The translations under genes and the position numbers were made by a program. The notes beneath the pieces are model-generated. The model saw only the letters and a program-made list of their open reading frames with translations, did no database searches and was not told the DNA's origin. A stretch of DNA of 20,528 nt, from positions 1-20,528 of the IMG/VR virus record IMGVR_UViG_3300046836_000305. One strand, 5' to 3'. This document shows positions 1 to 6,653 of the stretch, piece after piece. The first letter of the stretch is position 1, and the number at the start of each line of letters is the position of its first letter. Source of the stretch: a virus.

Positions 1-431
1 CCGCGAATCCCGGCGTTCGCGAGAGCCGTATCACAAGCCGTCGCGGCCGTAGCAAGAGGCGCCGGGAGGGAGAGCGCGAGCGTATCGCCAAGCGTGGCAT
101 TCGCCGGCGTGATCTTGCCGTGATACGCTCGGAGAAAGACGTGGTAGCCCCGTGGCCCGTTGCAGGCCAGCGTGACGATCCGCGAGTTGCCGATGGCCTT
201 GAAGCACGCGCCCTCAGGGCCACTGCTGCTACTCGTGGTCATGGCGATCGTATCGCCCGGCTGCACCGTCAAGAACTGCGTGCCGCTGAGTGGCAACGCC
301 TGAGGCATTGGCGCCGAGACTGGAAGACGCGACGGTCGCCACGCCGCCGAGCCTACGAACACGGCCGGCTCCAGCGCGGTCCCGAGAGCGACCGCGCTGA
401 AGGCCGTGAGGACTGCGAGGCCGGTCTTCAC
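1..431 (-). CDS. Secreted or membrane-anchored protein, unknown function (3' end beyond window)
   Basis: An open frame of 143 codons begins at a GTG at 431 and runs off the left edge without a stop. The GTG overlaps the TGA of the preceding gene by 4 bases (GTGA), the same coupling used by the genes before it. The first 28 residues start MKTGLAVLTAFSAVALG, a basic N-terminus followed by a hydrophobic run ending near small residues, which suggests a signal peptide or N-terminal anchor. The rest has a QPGDTIAMTTSSSSG stretch and scattered cysteines (near residues 76, 90 and 136) that could form disulfides outside the cytoplasm. I do not recognise the family. Its place after the lysis cassette fits an accessory or lysis-linked secreted protein, which is inference only. 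Confidence 0.65.
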   Translation of the reverse strand, partial: MKTGLAVLTAFSAVALGTALEPAVFVGSAAWRPSRLPVSAPMPQALPLSGTQFLTVQPGDTIAMTTSSSSGPEGACFKAIGNSRIVTLACNGPRGYHVFLRAYHGKITPANATLGDTLALSLPAPLATAATACDTALANAGIR

Positions 432-814
432 GGAACCGGCGATTCGCCCGACGGCGCGGCAGGAGGCGCGGCGGGTCCGGCGTCGATCCCGTCGATGCTC
501 GTCTCGACGCCCTTGAGCGTCGTCATGATCGCGTCGAGCGCCGTCGTGTCCACGCCCTGCGCTTTTAGCGCATCGATCTGGGACTGAAGATCGGCGTTCG
601 CGGCCGTGAGGGTCGTCACCTGCGTTTGCAGCGCGGCGTTTGTCGCGTCTTCCGCCTGCTCGTGCGCGGTGACGCGGGCGAGGGCATCGGTGAGCTTCGA
701 GGTGACGGTGGTGAGTTCGTTCTGGACATCAGCGAGCGAGGTCATGATCTGTTTCCCCAATAAGGTGAGTTGATCGGCGAGCGGAGCGAGGACGAACGAG
801 CGAAAGGATTTCAT
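428..814 (-). CDS. Small coiled-coil protein, unknown function
   Basis: This 128-residue protein is chosen from the ATG at 814, which overlaps the stop of the upstream gene as ATGA. An internal ATG at 745 (residue 24, MTSLADVQNEL) has a weak purine-rich stretch (GGGGAAA) before it and is a credible alternative giving 105 residues. The middle, roughly residues 28 to 110, is alanine-, leucine-, threonine- and glutamine-rich with heptad-like spacing, typical of a coiled coil. The tail (GPAAPPAAPSGESPVP) is proline-rich and probably disordered. No catalytic motif or membrane segment is seen. Short coiled-coil proteins of this kind are common near phage lysis genes, but no function can be assigned. 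The next gene begins within its stop codon. Confidence 0.7.
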   Translation of the reverse strand: MKSFRSFVLAPLADQLTLLGKQIMTSLADVQNELTTVTSKLTDALARVTAHEQAEDATNAALQTQVTTLTAANADLQSQIDALKAQGVDTTALDAIMTTLKGVETSIDGIDAGPAAPPAAPSGESPVP

Positions 815-1548
815 CGTTTGGCGAGCTCGAAGCCGCCGAAAGCGCCAAGCGCAAAGGCCGTGACGGCGACGACCTTGCGCGGCGGGCAGGGAACGAAGAG
901 AAGCAGCCGGCATTCCTGTCCGGCGTCCGACTTGGCGATGTCTTCGGCCTTCGTGCGCGCGTCGAGCGCCGTTCTCAGGTCGCGGATCGTGTTCGTGTCG
1001 GCTGCGTGGAGGCTTTGCGCGATCGCGAGATTCCGTTCCGCCTTCGCCGCCTCGTCCGATTTCTCGACGAGCGACTTCCGAAGTTCGGCCCCGAGGTCGA
1101 CCACGAACTGCGGCACGTCGTAGAGACGCGGATCGCCCTGCCGCTGAATCGTGGCGTACTTCGTGGTATCTGGTTCGGGCTGGCCATCGACCCCAGCGAC
1201 TGCCGTCTCGCCTCGAGGCGCCGGGGTGTCGCGGTGAATCACGGTGATTGTGCCGAGGTGTTGGAGCGCGCGCGCCGCGCCGGAGTCCGCCTTGGCTTTT
1301 GCGACACGTAGCGCCTTCATCGAATCGGCGAACACGCGCGTCACGGAGTCACCGACCTTCGCCGACGCCTTCGCCGCGGTCTCGCTCGTTTGCGCTTGTG
1401 CGTCCGCCGCGTCCTGCCGGTCGCGGGCACTCTGGTGACGTTCGCCGGAGCAGCGGGCCAGCCAGAGCGACCCGAGTGCGACGAGGGCCGCCGCGACGAC
1501 GCGCGCGGCGGTGTTCTTGGCGAGGGCAGGCCAGTTGATAGGGATCAT
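811..1548 (-). CDS. Membrane-anchored coiled-coil protein, possible spanin-like
   Basis: A 245-residue protein starting at the ATG at 1548, which forms an ATGA overlap with the upstream stop; a longer frame reaching 1770 only overlaps the previous gene. Residues 15-31 (RVVAAALVALGSLWLAR) form an N-terminal membrane anchor. Residues about 36-100 and 155-205 are charged, alanine-rich and probably helical or coiled-coil, with a loop between them containing HRDTPAPRGE. Two cysteines (213 and 221) precede a second hydrophobic stretch at 224-240 (RKVVAVTAFALGAFGGF). The Rz/i-spanin plan has an N-terminal anchor plus a coiled coil, and the gene sits just after the endolysin, so a spanin-like role is possible. 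The C-terminal hydrophobic segment is atypical for Rz. Function remains inferred. Confidence 0.7.
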   Translation of the reverse strand: MIPINWPALAKNTAARVVAAALVALGSLWLARCSGERHQSARDRQDAADAQAQTSETAAKASAKVGDSVTRVFADSMKALRVAKAKADSGAARALQHLGTITVIHRDTPAPRGETAVAGVDGQPEPDTTKYATIQRQGDPRLYDVPQFVVDLGAELRKSLVEKSDEAAKAERNLAIAQSLHAADTNTIRDLRTALDARTKAEDIAKSDAGQECRLLLFVPCPPRKVVAVTAFALGAFGGFELAKR

Positions 1549-1832
1549 CGCTTGATCGTTTCGAGGATCGCCACCAACAAGCCAAGTCCCAGGCCGAGCG
1601 CATTGCGCCAATCGAACGCCGTGCCGACCCAGCGCGGTGCAATGACGAAATGAACTAAGAGCCAGCACATGAGCGGCACGACAATGAAGCGGCCGATCGG
1701 ATCGAAGCGGATCAGTCGCACCGTGTAACTCAGCGTGTACTCGCTGTGCCCCGAACCGAGCGCTAGGCACTCAACCGCGACGATCGCAAAAAAGAGAAGC
1801 GCCCAGAGGAAGGGCCAGTGGATGGTGGTCAT
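1545..1832 (-). CDS. Small multi-pass membrane protein, second holin candidate
   Basis: A 95-residue protein from the ATG at 1832, overlapping the endolysin stop as ATGA, with a purine-rich AGAGGTGG about 8 bases upstream. Hydrophobic segments are visible at residues 6-25 (WPFLWALLFFAIVAVECLAL), 48-65 and 78-92, giving two or three membrane spans separated by a short loop containing GSGHSEYTLS. The C-terminus ends in KR. Size, topology and position directly after the endolysin are compatible with a holin or a lysis accessory membrane protein. I do not recognise the family, and another membrane protein immediately before the endolysin competes for the holin role. Confidence 0.75.
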   Translation of the reverse strand: MTTIHWPFLWALLFFAIVAVECLALGSGHSEYTLSYTVRLIRFDPIGRFIVVPLMCWLLVHFVIAPRWVGTAFDWRNALGLGLGLLVAILETIKR

Positions 1833-2326
1833 ACCGCGCCCACCTCTCGCCAAACGGCCACCATACCCCCGGACGCAAGCAGTTCTGCCGCGTGCAGCGA
1901 CGGTGCCTGCCGCATCGGCTCGCCCCACTGGACATGCGGCCGATCTTGGAACCGCGGCCAATCTCCGCCCCAGGCGAGCGCATTGGCGCGCGCGAACTTA
2001 CCCAGCGCCTTCCAGAAATCCGCTGGCGCGTCCCACTGTCTCGATTTCGAGATGACGTCGACCGCGAGCCCGTAGCCGTGCCAGGTCGTCGTGTTCGTCT
2101 CGGCCTGCGTCACGACGCCGCGCCCGTCATCCCATTCGCGGCCGAAGCCGAAGAGCCACGCCTGCCGCTCTGAGGTACGGCAAGACTCGGAGACGATCGG
2201 ATCGTAGCCGGCTTCGGTGAATTGGCGGATCATCGCCGCGAGAGCATCGGAAAACCGCGGCGCGAGGCAGCTCAGCGAAGTGTTCACCGCCGGCTCGGCA
2301 GGCGGATCGGCGAGTCCGTGACTCAT
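1829..2326 (-). CDS. Endolysin, M15-family zinc peptidase (L-Ala-D-Glu / D-Ala-D-Ala type)
   Basis: A 165-residue peptidase predicted to cut peptide stems of peptidoglycan during lysis. The start is the ATG at 2326, which overlaps the upstream stop as ATGA; the frame extending to 2743 is only a shadow of the previous gene. Residues 45-54 contain VSESCRTSERQ, the S-x-x-R-[ST] element of this family. Residues 81-90 read TWHGYGLAVD, the H-x-x-G-x-A-x-D zinc motif with His83 and Asp90 as ligands and Thr in place of the usual Ser. WGGDW at 119-123 and PHVQW at 130-134 (His131, third ligand) complete the VanY/T5-Lys-like signature. There is no signal peptide, so export should need the neighbouring holin. 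The roughly 25-residue tail is short, with no recognised wall-binding domain. Confidence 0.93.
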   Translation of the reverse strand: MSHGLADPPAEPAVNTSLSCLAPRFSDALAAMIRQFTEAGYDPIVSESCRTSERQAWLFGFGREWDDGRGVVTQAETNTTTWHGYGLAVDVISKSRQWDAPADFWKALGKFARANALAWGGDWPRFQDRPHVQWGEPMRQAPSLHAAELLASGGMVAVWREVGAV

Positions 2327-2760
2327 TGGCCCGCCTTCGTGTCGACCGTCACCGTCGTCTGCGCCGCGGCGTGTTCTTTTGTCGGCTTCACGTCGTCGAT
2401 CGTCTCGCTCGAGCCGTCCGGCTTCTTTCGGAGCAGCAGGCCGAGCACACCCGTTCCGAGTAGCGTCGTCAACGCGCCCGCAAGGACGGTCGCCATCCCG
2501 ACGCTCGCATCTTTGGTGAACGCGAACCGGATGATGGCGCAGACAATCGCGAGCGCGGCGAGCATCGCCAGCCCCGCACACGCCCGCGCCATCGAGGCGT
2601 GATCCGTGTAGTTCGGATCGTCGACGAACGAGCGGACGTACGCCACAATCCGGCTGTAGTGCCGGTAGACGTAGACGAGCGCGAGGATCAGCGCCAGCTC
2701 GCCAACTGCTAACAACGTGAGCCAGAGCGCGGCAAGCATCCACGAGGCAGCGGCGCTCAT
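2323..2760 (-). CDS. Three-helix membrane protein, putative holin
   Basis: A 145-residue protein from the ATG at 2760, which shares one base with the upstream stop (TGATG). Three hydrophobic segments are evident: residues 4-32 (long, with ALILALVYVY), 58-81 (CAGLAMLAALAIVCAIIRF) and 88-110 (MATVLAGALTTLLGTGVLGLL). They are followed by RKK and a polar, charged C-terminal tail. Three spans with a hydrophilic cytoplasmic tail match the class I holin plan, and the gene directly precedes and overlaps the endolysin. No family-specific motif was recognised, so the assignment rests on topology and position. The other small membrane protein after the endolysin could instead be the holin, or the two could act together. 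Confidence 0.7.
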   Translation of the reverse strand: MSAAASWMLAALWLTLLAVGELALILALVYVYRHYSRIVAYVRSFVDDPNYTDHASMARACAGLAMLAALAIVCAIIRFAFTKDASVGMATVLAGALTTLLGTGVLGLLLRKKPDGSSETIDDVKPTKEHAAAQTTVTVDTKAGQ

Positions 2761-3266
2761 CAATCCGCGCGTTCCACTTCGAGCGCGATGAAATGCGCGT
2801 TCGCGTCGTCGACTTCGGTCTGGCTCATGCCCGGGATCACGCGCGCGACTTTCACGACGAGCCGCAACACGGTGAACATCTGCTCGCGCAAGATGCGCAG
2901 CCGCTCGCGGTTCTCCCGGTGATGCTCGTTGTTGTCCGTGCGGATCGCGTTCAGGGCGACGTTCGTCTCGTTGACGCGGCGCTGCTCGCCCACGGCCGCG
3001 TTATCCTTCCCGTCGCGAATGAGCACCTTGAGTTCGGCGAACAAGGCGTCGATGCGCTTCTCGAAGGCGATGGCGTCCGCGGCGATCTTCTCTTCGTGCG
3101 CCTCGCGCTTCTCTTTCTCGCCAGCGATCAGCGTCTCGAGCTTCAGAAAGCGCGCCCGGTTCGTCATGAGTGCCGAGACGAAGCCGAGGAGACCGGCGCC
3201 CGAGATCTCGAGCAGGCGCAGCCACCAGTCTTCGGCCGGCGGGCTCTGAATCTGCCATGCAGCCAT
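2760..3266 (-). CDS. N-terminally anchored coiled-coil protein of the lysis cassette
   Basis: A 168-residue protein. I chose the ATG at 3266, five bases after the stop of the tail-hub gene; the longer reading to 3317 would overlap that gene substantially. Residues 14-35 (WWLRLLEISGAGLLGFVSALM) form one membrane anchor. Residues 38-130 are highly charged and helical (GEKEKREAHEEKIAADAIAF and onward), typical of a coiled coil, and a second, less charged amphipathic helix follows at 130-145. An N-terminal anchor plus a long coiled coil next to holin and endolysin genes recalls inner-membrane spanins. No outer-membrane lipoprotein partner with a lipobox is visible, so this is tentative. Confidence 0.72.
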   Translation of the reverse strand: MAAWQIQSPPAEDWWLRLLEISGAGLLGFVSALMTNRARFLKLETLIAGEKEKREAHEEKIAADAIAFEKRIDALFAELKVLIRDGKDNAAVGEQRRVNETNVALNAIRTDNNEHHRENRERLRILREQMFTVLRLVVKVARVIPGMSQTEVDDANAHFIALEVERAD

Positions 3267-3270
3267 TGGG

Positions 3271-4980
3271 TTATGGTCCCCGGCCGTAGGAGGCGGAACT
3301 GACACGCGACGTTGCAACGATAGTCGACCCGACTTTTGCGATCAGGTAGAATGAGATACTGAGCGCGACCTGCGGCGCATCCGGCGGCGTGTGGAACGGC
3401 TCGATGTCCGTCCCGACGTCGTAGTCGTAGGTGAAGGTCAGTGCAGCGATCGTGTCGACGTACACGAAACCCGTATCGCCGAGCTGCACGTAGAGGTCGA
3501 ACGTCGCCGACGCGTCGCCGCCCCAGCCCCAGTTGAAGGCGACGTGATCCGTCGTGTAGTTCGGCACTTGTTCAAAGAGCGCGAATCCGCCAGGAACCGG
3601 ATTGTCTCCACTCGGTTCCGTCTCCCCGCCGACGGGCTTGCGAGCAAGCCAGCGGTAGTACGACCCCGCTGGCTTGCCACGGACGGTGAACTGCGACCGA
3701 CTCTTGCCCTGCGCGCCCCCATCGAGTTGATGGTGATACGCGACGATGGAAAGTTTTTGCTCTTCGTCTGAATGGACGAGATTCGCGGGGAAGGAGATCA
3801 GGTCATGAAGATCGGCGGGCCAAAAGAAGGGCATCTCGACAATCGCATCGGCGAACGGGTCCGCGATGTCACCGACGATCAGATTCGCGAGAGCCTGAGC
3901 AGATACCGAGTCCTGAATCGGGCCGCCGCTGTCCTCCTGGTCGATCATTGAACGGCGCCCGTAGCGGCGCACCGACTCGAGGTCGACCGCATTGACCGAG
4001 GCGCGTGAACTTCCGGGCGGGTCACCCGACGGGCCATAGTAGACCGTCACGTCATTGCGAATCGGCGTCCGGTCGCTCCGATACTGCGAAAAGTTGTAGT
4101 AGCTCGAGGGGGGAAAGGTCCAATCGGCGACGGTCTTGTTGCGGCCGGGGTCGCGGAGTGTGAACGAGAACGCCTGTAGCGAGTCGTCCCACCGCATCCG
4201 AACATCCCATCCAATCGTACCGACGACCCGAACAATCGGGCCGAGTCCCGACTCGATGTCATATTTGAATGGCGTGACTACAACGTCGGGATCGGGGAAG
4301 GCCGGGACAGAGAAGTGCAGCTTGGTATCGGGCGCGAGGAGGAAGATCAACTCGATCACCGCGCCGACAAGATCGAATACCGGGAACCCGCCGATGACAT
4401 TGGGCTTCGTGAACCACGTATCCGCGAGCTCGGCGGCCAGATCGCGACAGTCGAGTTCCACGATCGCGTTGGCCCAGTCGATCATGTCGATGTAGCCGTC
4501 AAAGATCGTGTGATAATCCGAGTCGGCCGGCGTGATGCCGATGTCAACCGTCGCCACGTCGATCGTGATCCGTCGGCCGGCGTCGATACTCGGACCCTTC
4601 CCGAGCGTGGCGTCCGCTTCAACGAAGGCGATCTGGTTGTAGGCGCTGTTGGTGCGAAAGGGGGCGAGTGACCGGCCACCGACTTCGCGCCAGAGCTTCA
4701 CGGTTGCCGTCGAGACGTTCTGGTCGATCGTGCCCGAGTATTCGATCGAGTGAATCCAGTTGATCGCGTCGCGGTTGGAGTAGTCCCAGATGACGCCGGA
4801 CGGGTCCTGGATGCGGACACGCGCCGCGACGTTGTAGCCAGCGCTCGTGAGAAGGCGGGCGAGATCTGTGTCGGTGATGAACCGGGCCGAGCCTGGCGTC
4901 CCAGAGTGAGACCCACCGCCGCCACCGAGGCCGCCCTCGTCAATCGTGAGGACGTTCAGAAGTGAAGCGTTAAGAAGCAC
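3271..4980 (-). CDS. Large tail-tip / hub-like structural protein
   Basis: A 569-residue protein starting with GTG at 4980 (LLNASLLNVLTID follows). No ATG is available before the conserved-looking region and the ribosome-binding site is poor, perhaps because the DNA upstream was altered (see the PAP2 fragment). A glycine-rich linker (GGLGGGGG, residues 16-23) precedes a region of about 170 residues rich in beta strands (VRIQDPSGVIWDYSN, then IFDGYIDMIDW and LDCRDLAAEL). That pattern recalls baseplate/tail-hub proteins. The last hundred residues, from about 470, look like an Fn3/Ig-type beta sandwich (HVAFNWGWGGDASATFDLYV). It is the last tail gene before the lysis cassette, as expected for a tail-tip component. 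The exact role is inferred from size and position. Confidence 0.65.
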   Translation of the reverse strand: MLLNASLLNVLTIDEGGLGGGGGSHSGTPGSARFITDTDLARLLTSAGYNVAARVRIQDPSGVIWDYSNRDAINWIHSIEYSGTIDQNVSTATVKLWREVGGRSLAPFRTNSAYNQIAFVEADATLGKGPSIDAGRRITIDVATVDIGITPADSDYHTIFDGYIDMIDWANAIVELDCRDLAAELADTWFTKPNVIGGFPVFDLVGAVIELIFLLAPDTKLHFSVPAFPDPDVVVTPFKYDIESGLGPIVRVVGTIGWDVRMRWDDSLQAFSFTLRDPGRNKTVADWTFPPSSYYNFSQYRSDRTPIRNDVTVYYGPSGDPPGSSRASVNAVDLESVRRYGRRSMIDQEDSGGPIQDSVSAQALANLIVGDIADPFADAIVEMPFFWPADLHDLISFPANLVHSDEEQKLSIVAYHHQLDGGAQGKSRSQFTVRGKPAGSYYRWLARKPVGGETEPSGDNPVPGGFALFEQVPNYTTDHVAFNWGWGGDASATFDLYVQLGDTGFVYVDTIAALTFTYDYDVGTDIEPFHTPPDAPQVALSISFYLIAKVGSTIVATSRVSSASYGRGP

Positions 4981-5012
4981 GGGCTAGCGGATTAGGAGGG
5001 GCGGGGGAGGTC

Positions 5013-5186
5013 GTGCTGCTCACCGCGCTCGCCACGATCGGGTTCGGCGAACATTACGTGACTGATCTGATATTCGCGATACCGCTTGCCGCCGCCGCAT
5101 GGCATTTCGCCGGTCGGCGTTGGCGCCCCGCCGCGTTCTGCACCTTGGGCCTCTTCGGCGCCTTGCTGGCGATTCGGTTCCATTAG
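5013..5186 (+). pseudogene. 5'-truncated PAP2-superfamily phosphatase (C-terminal fragment), antisense to the tail operon
   Basis: On the plus strand 57 codons followed by TAG encode a hydrophobic segment beginning VLLTALATIGFGEHYVTDLI. This resembles the third conserved motif and last helices of PAP2 (inositolphosphotransferase-like) membrane phosphatases, where G-x-H-Y-x-x-D supplies the catalytic His (here residue 14) and Asp (residue 18). A second hydrophobic helix (AAFCTLGLFGALLAI) follows. The N-terminal helices and first two PAP2 motifs are absent: the frame is closed by a TAA at 4971. It is the only plus-strand coding signal in the window and fills most of the one long stretch without a convincing minus-strand gene. 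AGGAGG at 4994-4999 and GGGGAGG just before the GTG could allow translation of a mini-protein. A decayed cellular gene piece is the likeliest reading. Confidence 0.6.
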
Positions 5187-5356
5187 CCCGTCGCCGGAGC
5201 TCCGACCGTGGGACTCCCGCCGCCGGCGCCAGAGCCGGTCGGCGGTACGACGGGCCGATACGGGAGATTGAAGTCTGGGAGTTGTCCGTCGAGCGTTCGG
5301 AAGGTTGGCACAACTGCCGCGCCTGGCGTTGGCGTTGTTACGGGTGAGGTGGCCAT
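5183..5356 (-). CDS. Short proline/glycine-rich tail-region protein, unknown
   Basis: A 57-residue frame from the ATG at 5356 to a TAA at 5185-5183. A good ribosome-binding site (CGGAGT) lies about 7 bases upstream, starting 4 bases after the stop of the preceding gene, which supports real translation. The protein begins MATSPVTTPTPGAAVVPTFR, continues with LDGQLPDFNLPYRPVVPP and ends in a glycine-rich tail; it is rich in Pro, Thr and Gly with no hydrophobic core. Its stop codon falls exactly where the antisense PAP2 fragment ends (CATTAG on the plus strand), so its C-terminus may have been cut or altered by that insertion. Function unknown; position suggests a minor tail component. Confidence 0.6.
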   Translation of the reverse strand: MATSPVTTPTPGAAVVPTFRTLDGQLPDFNLPYRPVVPPTGSGAGGGSPTVGAPATG

Positions 5357-5368
5357 TGATCTACTCCG

Positions 5369-6205
5369 TTATTCGTAGAGGATACATGTCCGCAGGCTGC
5401 TGCTGACCGCCGACAGCTGAGCCGTGGCGAGAAACGTCCGTGTCGAGCCATAGAGCGTCGCCGTCACTGTGATGCCAGCCGTCGGGAAATCCGTCGTCCC
5501 GCCAATCATCATCGCTGGCGTTGGATTGTTGCCTCCCGCCTCGTTCCATGTGAACGGGTGGAAGGTCATGGTGTGCGAGCCGATCACGTTCGAGGCGAGC
5601 GTACTTTGGTTGCAGGGGAACGTGGCAATAGTGCCCGGCACCGTACCTGAGACGGGAATGTTTTGCGTGAGGTCGCTGTTCGCGTTGTTGTGCAAATAAT
5701 CGACGCCGCTGGACATTGCGCCCGTCACATCAACGCCGCCATGGATGACGAAGTACCACATCGCTCCGCCTGACGATGTCCCGACTCCTCCAACCATGAA
5801 CGACAATCGACCCGTGGCCGAGGAGATCGCGTAGAACTTGTTGGTCGTTAATTCATTCGAGGTGAACGCCAATGTCTGCAGCGTCGAGGTCTGCCCGGTG
5901 AGTGTGCCCGATCCGTTCACGCCGCTCCCCAACTGCACCTTGAGCGAGGGGCCGTTGGTCGTATAGCCGTAGTCGATACGCATGTACCACGTCTCACCGC
6001 TCACGGTCGTCGAATACACGCGAAAGACGGGATACGTCCCGGCAGATCCCGGCGTGCCGGTGTTCGGGTCACCGTCGCCGGTCTGCGCCGTGTACGTCCA
6101 TCCGTGCGCCGTGATGAACGCATCGAAGACGCCGCCCCATAGCGCTTGCCAGACGGCGGCGGTCCCCATGGAGAAGTTTTGCGTGCTAGAAGTCTGGGTA
6201 GCCAT
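5369..6205 (-). CDS. Probable minor tail / virion surface protein
   Basis: A 278-residue protein from the ATG at 6205, with a modest purine-rich stretch (AGGGAC) upstream. Residues 14-35 (GTAAVWQALWGGVFDAFITA) look like an amphipathic helix. The rest is rich in Gly, Ser, Thr and aromatic residues with alternating polarity (TWYMRIDYGYTTNGP, MWYFVIHGGVDVTGA), typical of a beta-structured virion protein. There is no signal peptide or enzymatic motif. It lies between the tail fibre genes and the hub-like gene, so a tip- or fibre-associated structural role is likely. I cannot name the family with certainty. Confidence 0.65.
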   Translation of the reverse strand: MATQTSSTQNFSMGTAAVWQALWGGVFDAFITAHGWTYTAQTGDGDPNTGTPGSAGTYPVFRVYSTTVSGETWYMRIDYGYTTNGPSLKVQLGSGVNGSGTLTGQTSTLQTLAFTSNELTTNKFYAISSATGRLSFMVGGVGTSSGGAMWYFVIHGGVDVTGAMSSGVDYLHNNANSDLTQNIPVSGTVPGTIATFPCNQSTLASNVIGSHTMTFHPFTWNEAGGNNPTPAMMIGGTTDFPTAGITVTATLYGSTRTFLATAQLSAVSSSLRTCILYE

Positions 6206-6219
6206 TATTCAAGTCCCTG

Positions 6220-6648
6220 TTAGACGTAGAGCCACAGTGTTGCTTCTTTGATGACGCCATCAACTGTCTGCAGGCCGACCTGAAAGACGTCATCGGCCGA
6301 GAATGAGGGCGACCAACCGGAGAGCGTCGTATCCTGCATTTCGGAGGCGGCCGACAGCACGACGTTATGTCCGCCCGTGACGTCCGCGAGCGAACCTGGG
6401 AAGGCGGCGCGCGCGCATTTCTTGAGCGTGAATGACACACTGCCGACGGTGCCGTCTCCCGAGACGACAACAACCTTGCTGATCGTTCCACCAGCGGGAC
6501 GCGGCGCGGTCGTAACGAGGAGATCGCCGGTGAGCGTGAGCGGGAGACCTGTACCGCTGAAATGCGCGCCGAAAGGACTACTCGAGACCGGCCCACCTGA
6601 TCCGACCGGCGACGCGGGCCCGCCAGAGACCATCATTGTACGACGCAC
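6220..6648 (-). CDS. Small beta-rich tail-region protein, unknown
   Basis: A frame of 142 residues if started at the GTG at 6648, or 138/137 from tandem ATG codons at 6636/6633. No start has a clear ribosome-binding site, and the gene begins within a few bases of the stop of the tail fibre gene, so coupling is possible. The sequence has a Gly/Ser/Pro-rich N-terminal stretch (residues 9-35) followed by beta-like segments (ISKVVVVSGDGTVGSVSFTL, NVVLSAASEM, FQVGLQTVDGVIKEATLWLYV). No enzyme motif, membrane span or known domain is recognised. Its place directly after a fibre suggests a fibre accessory or small virion protein. Confidence 0.6.
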   Translation of the reverse strand: MRRTMMVSGGPASPVGSGGPVSSSPFGAHFSGTGLPLTLTGDLLVTTAPRPAGGTISKVVVVSGDGTVGSVSFTLKKCARAAFPGSLADVTGGHNVVLSAASEMQDTTLSGWSPSFSADDVFQVGLQTVDGVIKEATLWLYV

Positions 6649-6653
6649 GGCAG

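Noticed and set aside
2327-2743. Longer endolysin start giving about 140 extra residues
   Set aside because: The extension is out-of-frame sequence of the holin-like gene, Arg/Asp-rich. The ATG at 2326 forms the ATGA overlap and begins the peptidase.
4992-5183. A 63-residue minus-strand frame (MEPNRQQGAEEAQGAERGG...) with a TAATG coupling to the previous gene
   Set aside because: It is the exact antisense of the PAP2-like fragment, which has a convincing catalytic motif and hydrophobic helices. The minus-strand product is low-complexity and polar with no ribosome-binding site. The coupling arises from the His-stop codons of the plus-strand frame.
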